This document shows positions 1-7,725 of a stretch of 39,669 bases of DNA, in pieces (positions within the stretch are counted from its first letter, which is position 1; every line of letters begins with the position of its first letter). The notes under the pieces were generated by a model that saw only the letters and a list, made by a program, of their open reading frames with translations, was not told the DNA's origin and did no database searches. This stretch comes from Bacteriovorax sp. (GTDB lineage: Bacteria > Bdellovibrionota > Bacteriovoracia > Bacteriovoracales > Bacteriovoracaceae): the NCBI GenBank assembly GCA_014378525.1, contig JACMNL010000072.1, positions 1-39,669 on the forward strand, given 5' to 3'. Both the position numbers and the translations under genes were made by a program.

Positions 1-272
1 GAAAAATTAATAACACCGATCAGGTTTTTTCTTGTCGCTCGCTCTGGTGAAGAAAGCTTATCTTCTTTCATTGCTCCTAAATCTTTTAGTGCAGCATCGT
101 TTTTTCCCTGACGAACTTTTTCTTTAATGGCATTTATTTTTTGTAAAAAATCCTGTTTATATAATTTAGATGTATCAACATTATCTGCCACTTTTCTCTC
201 TGGAGTAATCATGCTGACTCCAGAACAAGATGAGAGAGAGAGAAATAAACAAAGGCTCACAATACTTTTCAT
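1..272 (-). CDS. Lipoprotein, 3' end cut off by the window edge
   Basis: The reading frame stays open from the left edge to a start at 272. The N-terminus is MKSIVSLCLFLSLSSCSG, a short positive region and hydrophobic stretch ending in a lipobox-like LSSC, so the product is probably a lipoprotein anchored through that cysteine. The rest of the visible part is hydrophilic and rich in lysine. I chose the ATG at 272 because AGGA lies seven bases upstream; an ATG at 278 is in frame but almost touches the AGGA. About 90 codons are visible and the C-terminus is missing. I recognise no family. It lies downstream of dnaJ on the same strand, separated by about 140 bases. Confidence 0.7.
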   Translation of the reverse strand, partial: MKSIVSLCLFLSLSSCSGVSMITPERKVADNVDTSKLYKQDFLQKINAIKEKVRQGKNDAALKDLGAMKEDKLSSPERATRKNLIGVINF

Positions 273-383
273 TCGCATTTCCTGGAAAATTACTTAAATT
301 TCAATCGATACTATTCTAACAAGCCATGAGACTTTATTAAAGAGTTGTATTGGGAATATTACTGGAGTGAATTGATTTGATAT

Positions 384-408
384 AGGGTCAGCGTATTAAA
401 CTGACCCT
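384..408 (-). terminator. Hairpin after dnaJ, possible terminator
   Basis: A perfect 8-base inverted repeat (AGGGTCAG / CTGACCCT) with a 9-base loop starts about six bases after the dnaJ stop codon. There is no good T-run after it on the minus strand, so it may act as an mRNA 3' stabiliser or a weak terminator rather than a strong intrinsic one. Confidence 0.5.
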
Positions 409-413
409 GAAAC

Positions 414-1547
414 CTACTGAAATAGGTCTTTAACTTTATCGAAAAATCCACGGCTCATCGGATTAGAATTTTCATCTACCTCAGCAAGACGCAGGAATAG
501 CTCTTTCTGCTCACCAGTCAGTTTCGTTGGCGTTTCAACGTGAACTGTCACGATCTGATCACCAACACCGTATCCACCGAGTCTGTGAATCCCTTTACCT
601 TTTAAGCGCATCTTCACACCTGACTGAGTACCAGCAGGAATTTTGAGTGCCACTTTTCCGGAAAGAGTTGGCACCTCTAATTCTGTACCAAGCGCTGCCT
701 TAGAAAAACTAATAGGCACAGTACAGTAAACATCAAACTCGTCGCGCTCGAAAATTTCATGCGGGCGAATATTAATTACAACGTAAAGATCTCCATTCGG
801 TCCACCGTTAGATCCAGCATCACCTTCGTTGGAAAGTTTTAAACGCTGGCCCTGATCGATACCTGCAGGAATTTTTACCTGTAGATCCACTTTCTTTTTC
901 TTTTTACCGGCACCATGACAAGTTCCACACGGGTCCTTAATCATTTGTCCTGATCCATTACACTTTGGACATGTAGATGAAACAGTAAAAAATCCCTGCT
1001 GACGTCTCACTTCACCATGGCCGTTACAGTAATCACAAGTCGTAGGACTTGAACCTGCTTTTGCTCCTGATCCGTTACACGTTTCGCACTTTACATTTTT
1101 TGTGAGTGAAATTGTTTTTTCAGTTCCGAATGCTGCTTCAGAAAAATCGATATCGATTCCCATTTGCAGATCGTCTCCTGGTCTGCCGGTAGATCTTCTG
1201 CCACCGCTGCGGCCGCGTCCTCTTCCACCACCAAGCATATCGCCGAAGATGTCTCCGAAAATATCGCCGAAGTCGCCGAAGTCTCCATTTTGGAAACCAC
1301 CAGCGCCAGCTCCACCTTGTCCCATTCCGGCATGGCCGAATTGATCGTAGCGGGCCTTTTTATCATCATCTAATAAAACTTCTGCAGCTTCAGAACACTC
1401 TTTGAATTTTGCTTCTGCTTCAGCGTTGCCGGGATTTTTATCCGGATGGTATTGCATTGCCATTTTACGGTAGGCTTTTTTGATTTCATCTTTAGCTGTT
1501 CCTTTTTGAACGCCAAGGATTTCGTAATAGTCGCGTTTCGTACTCAT
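414..1547 (-). CDS. dnaJ: Chaperone protein DnaJ (Hsp40)
   Basis: Co-chaperone that delivers unfolded substrates to DnaK and stimulates its ATPase in the cytoplasm. The 377-residue length is normal. The order is a J domain with HPD at residues 34-36, a Gly/Phe-rich linker at about 73-125, four CxxCxGxG zinc motifs (C154/C157, C171/C174, C193/C196, C207/C210), then the C-terminal substrate-binding domains. The ATG at 1547 has AAGGTG seven bases upstream. It is the last gene of the grpE-dnaK-dnaJ operon and is separated from dnaK by a terminator-like hairpin, which may lower its level relative to dnaK. It is a full type I DnaJ with no missing key residues. Confidence 0.98.
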   Translation of the reverse strand: MSTKRDYYEILGVQKGTAKDEIKKAYRKMAMQYHPDKNPGNAEAEAKFKECSEAAEVLLDDDKKARYDQFGHAGMGQGGAGAGGFQNGDFGDFGDIFGDIFGDMLGGGRGRGRSGGRRSTGRPGDDLQMGIDIDFSEAAFGTEKTISLTKNVKCETCNGSGAKAGSSPTTCDYCNGHGEVRRQQGFFTVSSTCPKCNGSGQMIKDPCGTCHGAGKKKKKVDLQVKIPAGIDQGQRLKLSNEGDAGSNGGPNGDLYVVINIRPHEIFERDEFDVYCTVPISFSKAALGTELEVPTLSGKVALKIPAGTQSGVKMRLKGKGIHRLGGYGVGDQIVTVHVETPTKLTGEQKELFLRLAEVDENSNPMSRGFFDKVKDLFQ

Positions 1548-1565
1548 GCTTTTAGCACCTTTTAC

Positions 1566-1594
1566 AAAAAGGTCCCTCCATACGGAGAGACCTT
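1566..1594 (-). terminator. Intrinsic terminator or attenuator between dnaK and dnaJ
   Basis: On the minus strand an 11-base stem (AAGGTCTCTCC / GGAGGGACCTT, one G-U pair) with a 4-base GTAT loop runs straight into a T-run. It lies after the dnaK stop and before the dnaJ ribosome site. It would let part of the transcripts end after dnaK, giving more DnaK than DnaJ. Alternatively it is an RNA-processing or stabilising hairpin. Confidence 0.72.
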
Positions 1595-1622
1595 CTTTAA
1601 ATAATAATTTATGAAATCAAGA

Positions 1623-3551
1623 TTAAACTTCTTTGTAGTCTGCGTCTACAACATCGTCATCGTTCTTTTTCGAAGAACCCTGATCTTGTTGTTGTCCTGC
1701 ATCTCCTGCGTGTCCACCTTGTGCTCCAGCATCTGCTCCAGGAGCTCCAGCTTGGTACATTTCAGTAGCTACTTTATGAGATACGTTTTGAAGTCTTTCT
1801 ACCGCACCTTTTAGCTCATCAATTGATTCGCTTGAAAGTTTAGTTTTTGCTTCTGTAATTGCAGCTTCAAGTTCTGATTTAGATTGTGCAGAAATTTTTC
1901 CTTCACCATCTTTTATCATTTTTTCTGAAGCGAAAATCATACCGTCAAGCTGGTTGTGCGTATCAACTACAGCACGTCTTTCCTGGTCAGCAGATCTGTT
2001 AGCTTCAGCATCTTTTACCATTCTCTGGATTTCTTCTTCTGTTAATCCAGATCCACCAGTGATTCTGATTTCCTGAGATTTACCAGTCGCTTTATCCGAA
2101 GCTGATACGTGAACGATCCCGTTCGCATCGATATCAAAAGTTACTTCAATTTGTGGAATCCCACGTGGAGCTGGAGAAATTCCAGTTAAATCGAATTTAC
2201 CAAGAGTTTTGTTGTCTTTAGCAAATTCTCTTTCCCCTTGAAGTACGTGAATCGAAACTGCTGGCTGGTTATCCTGCGCAGTCGAGAACGTTTGCGATTT
2301 TTTTGTCGGTATAGTCGTGTTCTTTTCGATGATCTTTGTAGAAACACCACCAAGAGTTTCGATACCAAGTGACAATGGAGTTACGTCTAGAAGAAGAACG
2401 TCTTTAACGTCACCTGCTAGTACCCCACCCTGGATCGCAGCACCTGCAGCTACAACTTCATCCGGGTTTACACCTTTAGAAGGTTCTTTTCCAAAGATCT
2501 CTTTTACTTTCGCCTGTACAAGCGGGATACGGATAGAACCACCAACAAGTACAACTTCATGGATATCTTTTAAATCTAATCCAGAATCTTTAATTGCCGT
2601 TTTACATGGGCCAACCAGTTTATCAACAAGGTCACCAATTAACTGTTCAAACTTAGCTCTAGTGATTGCTACGTTTAAGTGTTTTGGTCCTGTTGCATCT
2701 GCAGTGATGAACGGAAGGTTAACGTCTGTCTGGTTAACATTCGAAAGTTCATGTTTAGCTTTTTCTGCAGCTTCTTTTAATCTTTGAAGTGCCATTGTAT
2801 CGTTTCTTAAATCAACACCATTTTCTTTCTTAAACTCTTCAGCAAGATAGTTAATGATTCTGTAGTCGAAGTCTTCCCCACCAAGGAATGTATCCCCATT
2901 AGTAGACTTAACTTCGAATACACCGTCAGATGTAATTTCAAGAACAGAAATATCGAATGTACCACCACCTAAGTCGAAGACAGCGATGTTCTGGTCTTTT
3001 TTAGAATCAAGTCCGTAAGCAAGTGCAGCTGCAGTTGGCTCGTTGATGATACGTTTTACATCAAGACCAGCGATACGACCTGCATCTTTTGTTGCTTGTC
3101 TTTGAGCATCGTTGAAGTAAGCAGGAACTGTAATTACAGCTTCAGTTACAGGTTGCCCTAAATAATCTTCAGCAGCTTTTTTTAGTTTTTCTAAAATTTT
3201 TGCTGAAACTTCCTGTGGTGACATTTCTTTTCCGTCAACTTTTACCCAAGCGTCTCCGTTTTTATTTGCAATGATCTCGAAAGGAGCAACTTCCATAAAT
3301 TTTCTAACTTCTGGAGCGTCTGCTTTTCTACCAATTAGTCTTTTAATACCAAAAAGTGTTTTCTTAGGATTTGTAACAGATTGTCTTTTAGCAACCTGAC
3401 CAACAAGAACTTCTCCATTGTTAGCGAAACCAACGATTGAAGGAGTAGTATTGTGTCCTTCAGCGTTTGCGATAATTTTGTATGTTCCGTTTTCTAAAAC
3501 AGCTACGCAAGAGTTTGTTGTCCCTAAGTCGATACCGATAATTTTACCCAT
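1623..3551 (-). CDS. dnaK: Chaperone protein DnaK (Hsp70)
   Basis: ATP-dependent Hsp70 that binds exposed hydrophobic peptides in the cytoplasm and works with DnaJ and GrpE. At 642 residues it has the usual bacterial length. It begins with the phosphate-1 motif GIDLGTTNS, has the phosphate-2 signature FDLGGGTFD near residue 195, the adenosine motif [10 protein letters not shown] near 335, and the conserved linker with [14 protein letters not shown] near 390. The C-terminal tail has a Gly/Ala/Gln-rich linker and an acidic end, [12 protein letters not shown], typical of DnaK. AGGAG precedes the ATG by seven bases. It sits 36 bases after grpE. Confidence 0.99.
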   Translation of the reverse strand: MGKIIGIDLGTTNSCVAVLENGTYKIIANAEGHNTTPSIVGFANNGEVLVGQVAKRQSVTNPKKTLFGIKRLIGRKADAPEVRKFMEVAPFEIIANKNGDAWVKVDGKEMSPQEVSAKILEKLKKAAEDYLGQPVTEAVITVPAYFNDAQRQATKDAGRIAGLDVKRIINEPTAAALAYGLDSKKDQNIAVFDLGGGTFDISVLEITSDGVFEVKSTNGDTFLGGEDFDYRIINYLAEEFKKENGVDLRNDTMALQRLKEAAEKAKHELSNVNQTDVNLPFITADATGPKHLNVAITRAKFEQLIGDLVDKLVGPCKTAIKDSGLDLKDIHEVVLVGGSIRIPLVQAKVKEIFGKEPSKGVNPDEVVAAGAAIQGGVLAGDVKDVLLLDVTPLSLGIETLGGVSTKIIEKNTTIPTKKSQTFSTAQDNQPAVSIHVLQGEREFAKDNKTLGKFDLTGISPAPRGIPQIEVTFDIDANGIVHVSASDKATGKSQEIRITGGSGLTEEEIQRMVKDAEANRSADQERRAVVDTHNQLDGMIFASEKMIKDGEGKISAQSKSELEAAITEAKTKLSSESIDELKGAVERLQNVSHKVATEMYQAGAPGADAGAQGGHAGDAGQQQDQGSSKKNDDDVVDADYKEV

Positions 3552-3587
3552 TTGAATTCTCCTTTATTTTTATAATCTAAAACTTAA

Positions 3588-4118
3588 TTAATTATTATTT
3601 GCTACCACTACTTTCGCAGCTCTTAGTAGTCTTCCGTTCAATAAATACCCGCGTTGGTACTCAGTGATAATTTCCTGATCTTCCTTTCCTGGAGCTGGCT
3701 GCTGGGCCACTGCTTCGTGAAAGTTCGGATCGAAAATTTTTCCAAGAGATTCAACTTGAGTTAGTCCACTTTGTTTCAATACATCCAAAAATTGGTTACG
3801 AATCATATCGATCCCTTTCACGATGTTTTGAACTTTATCATCATTATCATTTTTTAAAGCTGATACTGTTAGATCGAAGTTGTCGACAACCCCGACCAGA
3901 TTAGAAAGTACTTTTTCATTACCAAACTTTAAAAGATTTTCTTTTTCACGTTCAAATCTTTTTCTCATATTATCAACTTCTGCAGCTAAGTAATAATATT
4001 TAGCCTTGAAGTCTTCGCCCTCTTTATTAGGAGTGCTGTCGATAGCAACAGGCTCTGTTTCCTCGTTAAAATCCTGTTCGACTTTGTCTTTATCAGTCGA
4101 TGTTGTCTCTTCACTCAT
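3588..4118 (-). CDS. grpE: Nucleotide exchange factor GrpE
   Basis: GrpE releases ADP from DnaK and acts as a dimer. The protein (176 residues from the chosen start) has an acidic disordered N-terminus of about 35 residues, a long helical stretch ending in NMRKRFEREKENLLKFG, and the C-terminal signature of the family, GKIFDPNFHEAVAQ followed by QRGYLLNGRLLRAAKVVVA. Two ATGs are possible, at 4124 and 4118. I chose 4118 because AAGGGG lies six to seven bases upstream of it but almost touches the first. It is the first gene of the heat-shock operon, about 30 bases downstream of the RpoH-like promoter. Confidence 0.97.
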   Translation of the reverse strand: MSEETTSTDKDKVEQDFNEETEPVAIDSTPNKEGEDFKAKYYYLAAEVDNMRKRFEREKENLLKFGNEKVLSNLVGVVDNFDLTVSALKNDNDDKVQNIVKGIDMIRNQFLDVLKQSGLTQVESLGKIFDPNFHEAVAQQPAPGKEDQEIITEYQRGYLLNGRLLRAAKVVVANNN

Positions 4119-4151
4119 TCCCATTCCCCTTTAAGCAATTCATATCAACTT

Positions 4152-4180
4152 TAAGATGGGGGCACCTGGAAAAGTGTCAA
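4152..4180 (-). promoter_or_regulatory. RpoH (sigma32)-like heat-shock promoter of grpE-dnaK-dnaJ
   Basis: The minus strand shows TTGACA (4175-4180) and CCCCATCTTA (4152-4161). Measured in sigma32 terms, TTGAC is 14 bases from CCCCAT. This fits the enterobacterial sigma32 pattern of CTTGAA, 13-17 bases, CCCCATnT. A housekeeping reading of TTGACA with a poor -10 is also possible. I see no CIRCE operator, so HrcA control is not supported here. Confidence 0.72.
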
Positions 4181-4315
4181 TATTAGGACTAAAATTTAAT
4201 TTGGAAGATAGTTTCAGGTTATCGAAATTACTATATCTCGAAGGACTATTTGCCTAAAAATGGCCATAAGTTTACCCTGCACGCCGCGCCGAGTAAGGCT
4301 TTCAATCTACTGCAG

Positions 4316-5095
4316 TTAAATTTCTTTATCACTGACAGTTGCAAACTTTTGTCTGTAAACCTTTAAGGACTCTTCTGGAGATCCATCAAATATAATAGAG
4401 CCATTATTAATCAATAGTACCCTATTGCAAACTTCGAGAAGATGATGATCCTGGTGACTAACGAATATAACAACTCCAGAATTTTTAATTAAATTTCTGA
4501 TTCGAGTTGCTAATTTTTCTCTAAAAAATTCATCAGCTCCATCGAAGACCTCATCTAGAATCAAAATATCTGCCGGCACCGCTGAAAGAAGTGAAAGAGA
4601 CAATCTGAGAAGCATGCCCTTGCTGTATGTTTTGATAGGTACATCAATAAAGCCTTTAAGTTCACTAAACTCAATACTCTCCTGAATTATTTTCGGGATA
4701 TCATGCTTTTCCGGATCATAAAATATATCAGCGAGGACTTTTAAATTTTCCCGTCCACTCAACTCGGGAAACATTGCAAGTGAAGATTCAAACAGTGCAC
4801 GGACATTACCATTTCTGACGATCTCTCCTCCTGGTGGAGTATAAAAACCAGAAATACATCTGCATATTGTCGACTTACCGGCCCCATTGACTCCCAACAG
4901 TCCAATTCTTTCCCCTGGACTGACTTTAAAATTAATATCTTTCAAAGCATGGAAAAAGGGCTGTTCTTTAAAAAGAGACATCGGATTTTTTAAAGTTGAA
5001 ACAAAAAAATCTCTGATAGTACTCACCTTGTAGACCCTCAGAGGGAATGCAAGGTTAAGGTTTTTTACCTCTAACATATATTTTTGATCAGACAT
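4316..5095 (-). CDS. ABC transporter ATP-binding protein, polysaccharide/teichoic-acid export type (Wzt/KpsT-like)
   Basis: Cytoplasmic ATPase that should drive export through the permease encoded just upstream. It has 259 residues with Walker A GVNGAGKST at 68-76, a signature variant YSKGM at 157-161, Walker B ILILDE at 177-182 and the switch histidine in SHQDH near 215. The N-terminal extension before the P-loop, with a VSTIRDFF segment, is typical of the Wzt/TagH/KpsT branch. There is no long C-terminal carbohydrate-binding domain. Its start overlaps the permease gene by 8 bases, so the two are probably translated together. It is the last gene of cluster A. Substrate is unknown: the neighbours suggest a glycan or glycosylated peptide. 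Confidence 0.88.
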   Translation of the reverse strand: MSDQKYMLEVKNLNLAFPLRVYKVSTIRDFFVSTLKNPMSLFKEQPFFHALKDINFKVSPGERIGLLGVNGAGKSTICRCISGFYTPPGGEIVRNGNVRALFESSLAMFPELSGRENLKVLADIFYDPEKHDIPKIIQESIEFSELKGFIDVPIKTYSKGMLLRLSLSLLSAVPADILILDEVFDGADEFFREKLATRIRNLIKNSGVVIFVSHQDHHLLEVCNRVLLINNGSIIFDGSPEESLKVYRQKFATVSDKEI

Positions 5096-5852
5096 AAAAT
5101 ACCAGCATTTTTTTCATTTTTTTCCAGCAGAGAAGCGCAAAACCCATGAGGATAAAGGAAACCACACACGACTGAATAATACTTTTTACGAAAAACTCTG
5201 AACCGTCAGATAATAAAATAAGTTGAAAAGGCTTAAGAAGAAAATAAAGAGGATTGTTTCCGATAAATTTTCTAAAATGCTCAGGAACTTGGGCAATATT
5301 GTAAAAGATTGGTGTCATGTAGAATAACAACGAGAAAATAAAACTTACCACAAACTTCAAATCTCTAAAACGAACATTCAGCAAAGAAAAAAAGATGCTC
5401 ATAGAAGTCGTGGCGAGCAAAAGAGATATTGTAGGAATCACAATATACAAAACATTCAATCCATTGAGTGACTTGAAAAAAACATTATAAATAATAATAA
5501 GAAGAAACGCGCAGAAAAAATTTATGAAGTTATCCAGGACCTGAACATAAACCAATAACAAAGGCGGCATGGGAATATTTTTTATAATACTTCCGCTATT
5601 GACAAAAATTCCGGTACACATATCAACAGACTGAACTATAAACATCCAGGGAAAAAGACCGGCCAGTAAATAAACAGCATAATTAGGAAAGCGAACTTGA
5701 AAAATTGTGGTAAATGCAAAAACCTGTACGGCATAAGTTAAAATAGGATTCATAAGAACCCATAGAAAACCATAAAAAGTATTGCGATACCTTGATTGTA
5801 AATTTGCAATAGTGAGAACTACAATAAGCCTAAAGTTTCTTTTTAAGTCCAG
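5088..5852 (-). CDS. ABC-2 type export permease (Wzm/KpsM-like), probable CTG start
   Basis: Inner-membrane channel partner of the ATPase that follows it. It has about six hydrophobic segments and the ABC-2 export N-terminal pattern: the frame upstream of the first ATG (5753) encodes NLQSRYRNTFYGFLWVLMNP, which matches the conserved amphipathic helix and first membrane segment of the family. The ATG at 5753 would therefore cut off a conserved part. The open frame runs back to a stop at 5858-5860 and contains no ATG, GTG or TTG before 5753. The best start is CTG at 5852, with GAGGT just upstream, giving 254 residues. It follows the pqqD-like gene by about 23 bases. Confidence 0.8.
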   Translation of the reverse strand: MDLKRNFRLIVVLTIANLQSRYRNTFYGFLWVLMNPILTYAVQVFAFTTIFQVRFPNYAVYLLAGLFPWMFIVQSVDMCTGIFVNSGSIIKNIPMPPLLLVYVQVLDNFINFFCAFLLIIIYNVFFKSLNGLNVLYIVIPTISLLLATTSMSIFFSLLNVRFRDLKFVVSFIFSLLFYMTPIFYNIAQVPEHFRKFIGNNPLYFLLKPFQLILLSDGSEFFVKSIIQSCVVSFILMGFALLCWKKMKKMLVFYV

Positions 5853-5875
5853 TTCTTACCTCAGGTTTATATTTT

Positions 5876-6178
5876 CTAATCTACTGGTGCGTCTTTTAAA
5901 ATGAGAAGATTATTATCTCCCAGATCTTTTATCAATGCATGAATTTCTTTATTAAATTTTCCAGTTTCTAATTCATAATCTGCTTCCAGTTCAGCAATTA
6001 TGCTTCTCAACGTTTTTTTTCCATTCATTTTTTTACATAAAAGTGCTGCCAGACCATCGAGTGAGTAACCCTTATTAGTTTGAGCATTAAAAATGAAGTA
6101 TGAGTGTTGGCTTTCCTGGCGTCCGTTATCGTTGATAGGTTCTGCATTAATGAGAGGGTATTGATCCATGTAGTCCAT
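5876..6178 (-). CDS. PqqD-like peptide chaperone (RiPP recognition element)
   Basis: Small protein of 100 residues from the chosen start. PqqD-type domains bind the leader of a precursor peptide and present it to a radical SAM maturase. The visible pattern fits the fold: a beta-strand region with YFIFNAQTNKGYSLDGLAALL, then helices with KKTLRSIIAELEADYE and a C-terminal helix and strand ending LLILKDAP. I chose ATG 6178 because GGAG lies about seven bases upstream and the ATG overlaps the stop of the preceding radical SAM gene by one base (TAATG); a start at 6208 has no comparable site. That tight coupling supports a maturase-chaperone pair. Confidence 0.82.
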   Translation of the reverse strand: MDYMDQYPLINAEPINDNGRQESQHSYFIFNAQTNKGYSLDGLAALLCKKMNGKKTLRSIIAELEADYELETGKFNKEIHALIKDLGDNNLLILKDAPVD

Positions 6179-7539
6179 TATTTCTCCAACCAAACCTGGG
6201 ATTCGCAATGCAAAACATCAATTGATACAATATCATTTTGTCTGATTGCCTTGCCTTCGATTTTAGTTAAGTAACTATTTGTTTGCAAATAAAAAGCAAG
6301 AGCAAGATAGGCCAGGCTCCAGGTAAAATGCTGGTCACAGGCCCCTGTCCAAAGTTTATCAGTAAGGAACATGCAAGATCCTTTGCAGATTTGCACGACC
6401 GGACATTTTACACATTCAGCTCGATTACTCCAATGATAAGCAGTATTCAACTCAACATTTTTATACTCATCAACATGGCCAATCTTGTGACCGCCTTTTG
6501 CTGTTACATTTTGACAGGTAAGAACATTACCATCAATATCAACGGCTAATGAAGTAGGAAGATCCATTCCACACTTCTGGCCGACAACAGAAGATGAACG
6601 GCTGCCTTTTATTGATTCAAAAAAATCATGAATAGTTTCATCAATCATTCCAACATTCAAATCAAAAGGATACTGCTTAAGCATTTCACTAAATATTCCA
6701 TTGATTAAATCTGTTCTAGTTTCAGGATGTGAAACATAATTCATACCTGCTGAATCATAGGGCGTAGCCAGATCATGTGAAAGTCTTACCAGTTTAGGAT
6801 CAACTCCTAATTTGTCAGCAATAAATTTTCTAATTTTAAGTAAAGAATAATTTTTTGGTGAGATGGTGGCATTAAAAGAAATAAGGTTCAATGGACTTAA
6901 GCGATTAAATAAATATTTTAAATTTTCACACTGATCAGAAATATCAAAAGGATCAGTTGCTCTGTCTTCGGTAAAAGTCGGGCCATCATGTGAAACTATA
7001 AAATGAAGTTTTATCTCAGCAGCTACTTCTGCCATTTGATGAGTTAGGATAGATCCATTGGTAAAAAGACCCAGTACCATATTTGGATAAAGAATTCGAA
7101 GCTCTCTTGCCATAGACTCAACAGCGTTCCAGTAAAGTAAAGTTTCGCCTCCCCAGAACTCCAGACGTACACCTCCGCCCAGTCCGTCACTACCACCGTC
7201 AAACCAATGCTTCATCTTTTCAAGAAACGCGGGTACTTTTGCAAGAGTTTGTAGAGCAGTGTCTTTTTGAAAACTACGCTGGTTGTTTTGGCTGCAATAA
7301 GTACAGGAATAATTGCAGGCGAATCCCATTTGGATTTTTATTTTATTAAGAGATACACTTTTTCCCACAGGTGCTTTAGGACTTACGGCAAGAACATTTT
7401 TGTTAAACAAAACATCGGGAACTGAGTGAATTATTTCTTCGCCTGAATCTTCCCAAACAAGTGTTGAATGATATGGATCGTATACAGCAATTCTCGTTCC
7501 GGTGTGATCCTGTAAATGAAGTTTAAAATCAGCGCTCAT
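6178..7539 (-). CDS. Radical SAM/SPASM peptide maturase
   Basis: 453-residue enzyme expected to use a SAM-cleaving [4Fe-4S] cluster and auxiliary clusters to modify a peptide. The radical SAM motif CxxxCxxC is at C75, C79 and C82, followed by GGET at 129-132. The C-terminal SPASM domain is complete: C322, GNVLTC ending at C341, then C375-x2-C378-x5-C384-x3-C388 and a last C400, which matches the canonical seven-cysteine spacing. It is translationally coupled to the PqqD-like gene and lies upstream of the ABC exporter genes, which suggests a modification-and-export unit. It has its own promoter-like sequence at about 7602-7631. Target peptide unknown. Confidence 0.9.
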   Translation of the reverse strand: MSADFKLHLQDHTGTRIAVYDPYHSTLVWEDSGEEIIHSVPDVLFNKNVLAVSPKAPVGKSVSLNKIKIQMGFACNYSCTYCSQNNQRSFQKDTALQTLAKVPAFLEKMKHWFDGGSDGLGGGVRLEFWGGETLLYWNAVESMARELRILYPNMVLGLFTNGSILTHQMAEVAAEIKLHFIVSHDGPTFTEDRATDPFDISDQCENLKYLFNRLSPLNLISFNATISPKNYSLLKIRKFIADKLGVDPKLVRLSHDLATPYDSAGMNYVSHPETRTDLINGIFSEMLKQYPFDLNVGMIDETIHDFFESIKGSRSSSVVGQKCGMDLPTSLAVDIDGNVLTCQNVTAKGGHKIGHVDEYKNVELNTAYHWSNRAECVKCPVVQICKGSCMFLTDKLWTGACDQHFTWSLAYLALAFYLQTNSYLTKIEGKAIRQNDIVSIDVLHCESQVWLEK

Positions 7540-7601
7540 GTAATTTTACTCTAGCTAAAAGCAATTGAGTTTCACTCTTAAAATATATTAATACTTCTAA
7601 A

Positions 7602-7631
7602 ATTATAACCTACAAGACAGACCTATAGCAA
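7602..7631 (-). promoter_or_regulatory. Sigma70-like promoter for the radical SAM-PqqD-ABC operon
   Basis: Minus strand TTGCTA (7626-7631), 18-base spacer, TATAAT (7602-7607). The predicted start lies about 55 bases upstream of the radical SAM ATG at 7539. The 186-base gap before that gene is the widest among the minus-strand cluster A genes on this side, which fits a new transcription start. Confidence 0.65.
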
Positions 7632-7653
7632 TTCCAACGAATTGCGCAGACCT
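7618..7653. promoter_or_regulatory. Palindrome flanked by direct repeats over the -35 box, possible operator
   Basis: A perfect inverted repeat GCAATTC-CAAC-GAATTGC (7628-7645) overlaps the -35 box, and the 7-mer CAGACCT occurs on both sides of it (7618-7624 and 7647-7653). The layout suits a repressor or activator site. No regulator gene is adjacent. Confidence 0.4.
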
Positions 7654-7725
7654 TTAAGAAATAGATGTGCCATGAAAGTACGGCTTTTTAGTTACATATT
7701 CATAATAATCAATCGGTATAATATT

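Noticed and set aside
1102..1344. Proline-rich plus-strand ORF
   Set aside because: It is the antisense of the Gly-rich linker of dnaJ; low-complexity codons give a false open frame.
2317..2787. 156-residue plus-strand ORF
   Set aside because: Lies wholly within dnaK on the opposite strand, has no ribosome site and no recognisable motif; it is a shadow of a highly conserved gene.
4118..4300. CIRCE operator before grpE
   Set aside because: No TTAGCACTC-N9-GAGTGCTAA or close variant is present; the only good signal is the RpoH-like promoter.
7640..7690. 16-residue minus-strand ORF (MAHLFLKGLRNSLELL) in the gap before the cluster A maturase
   Set aside because: Too short, no ribosome site, and it overlaps the -35 box and the palindrome; not a credible precursor peptide.
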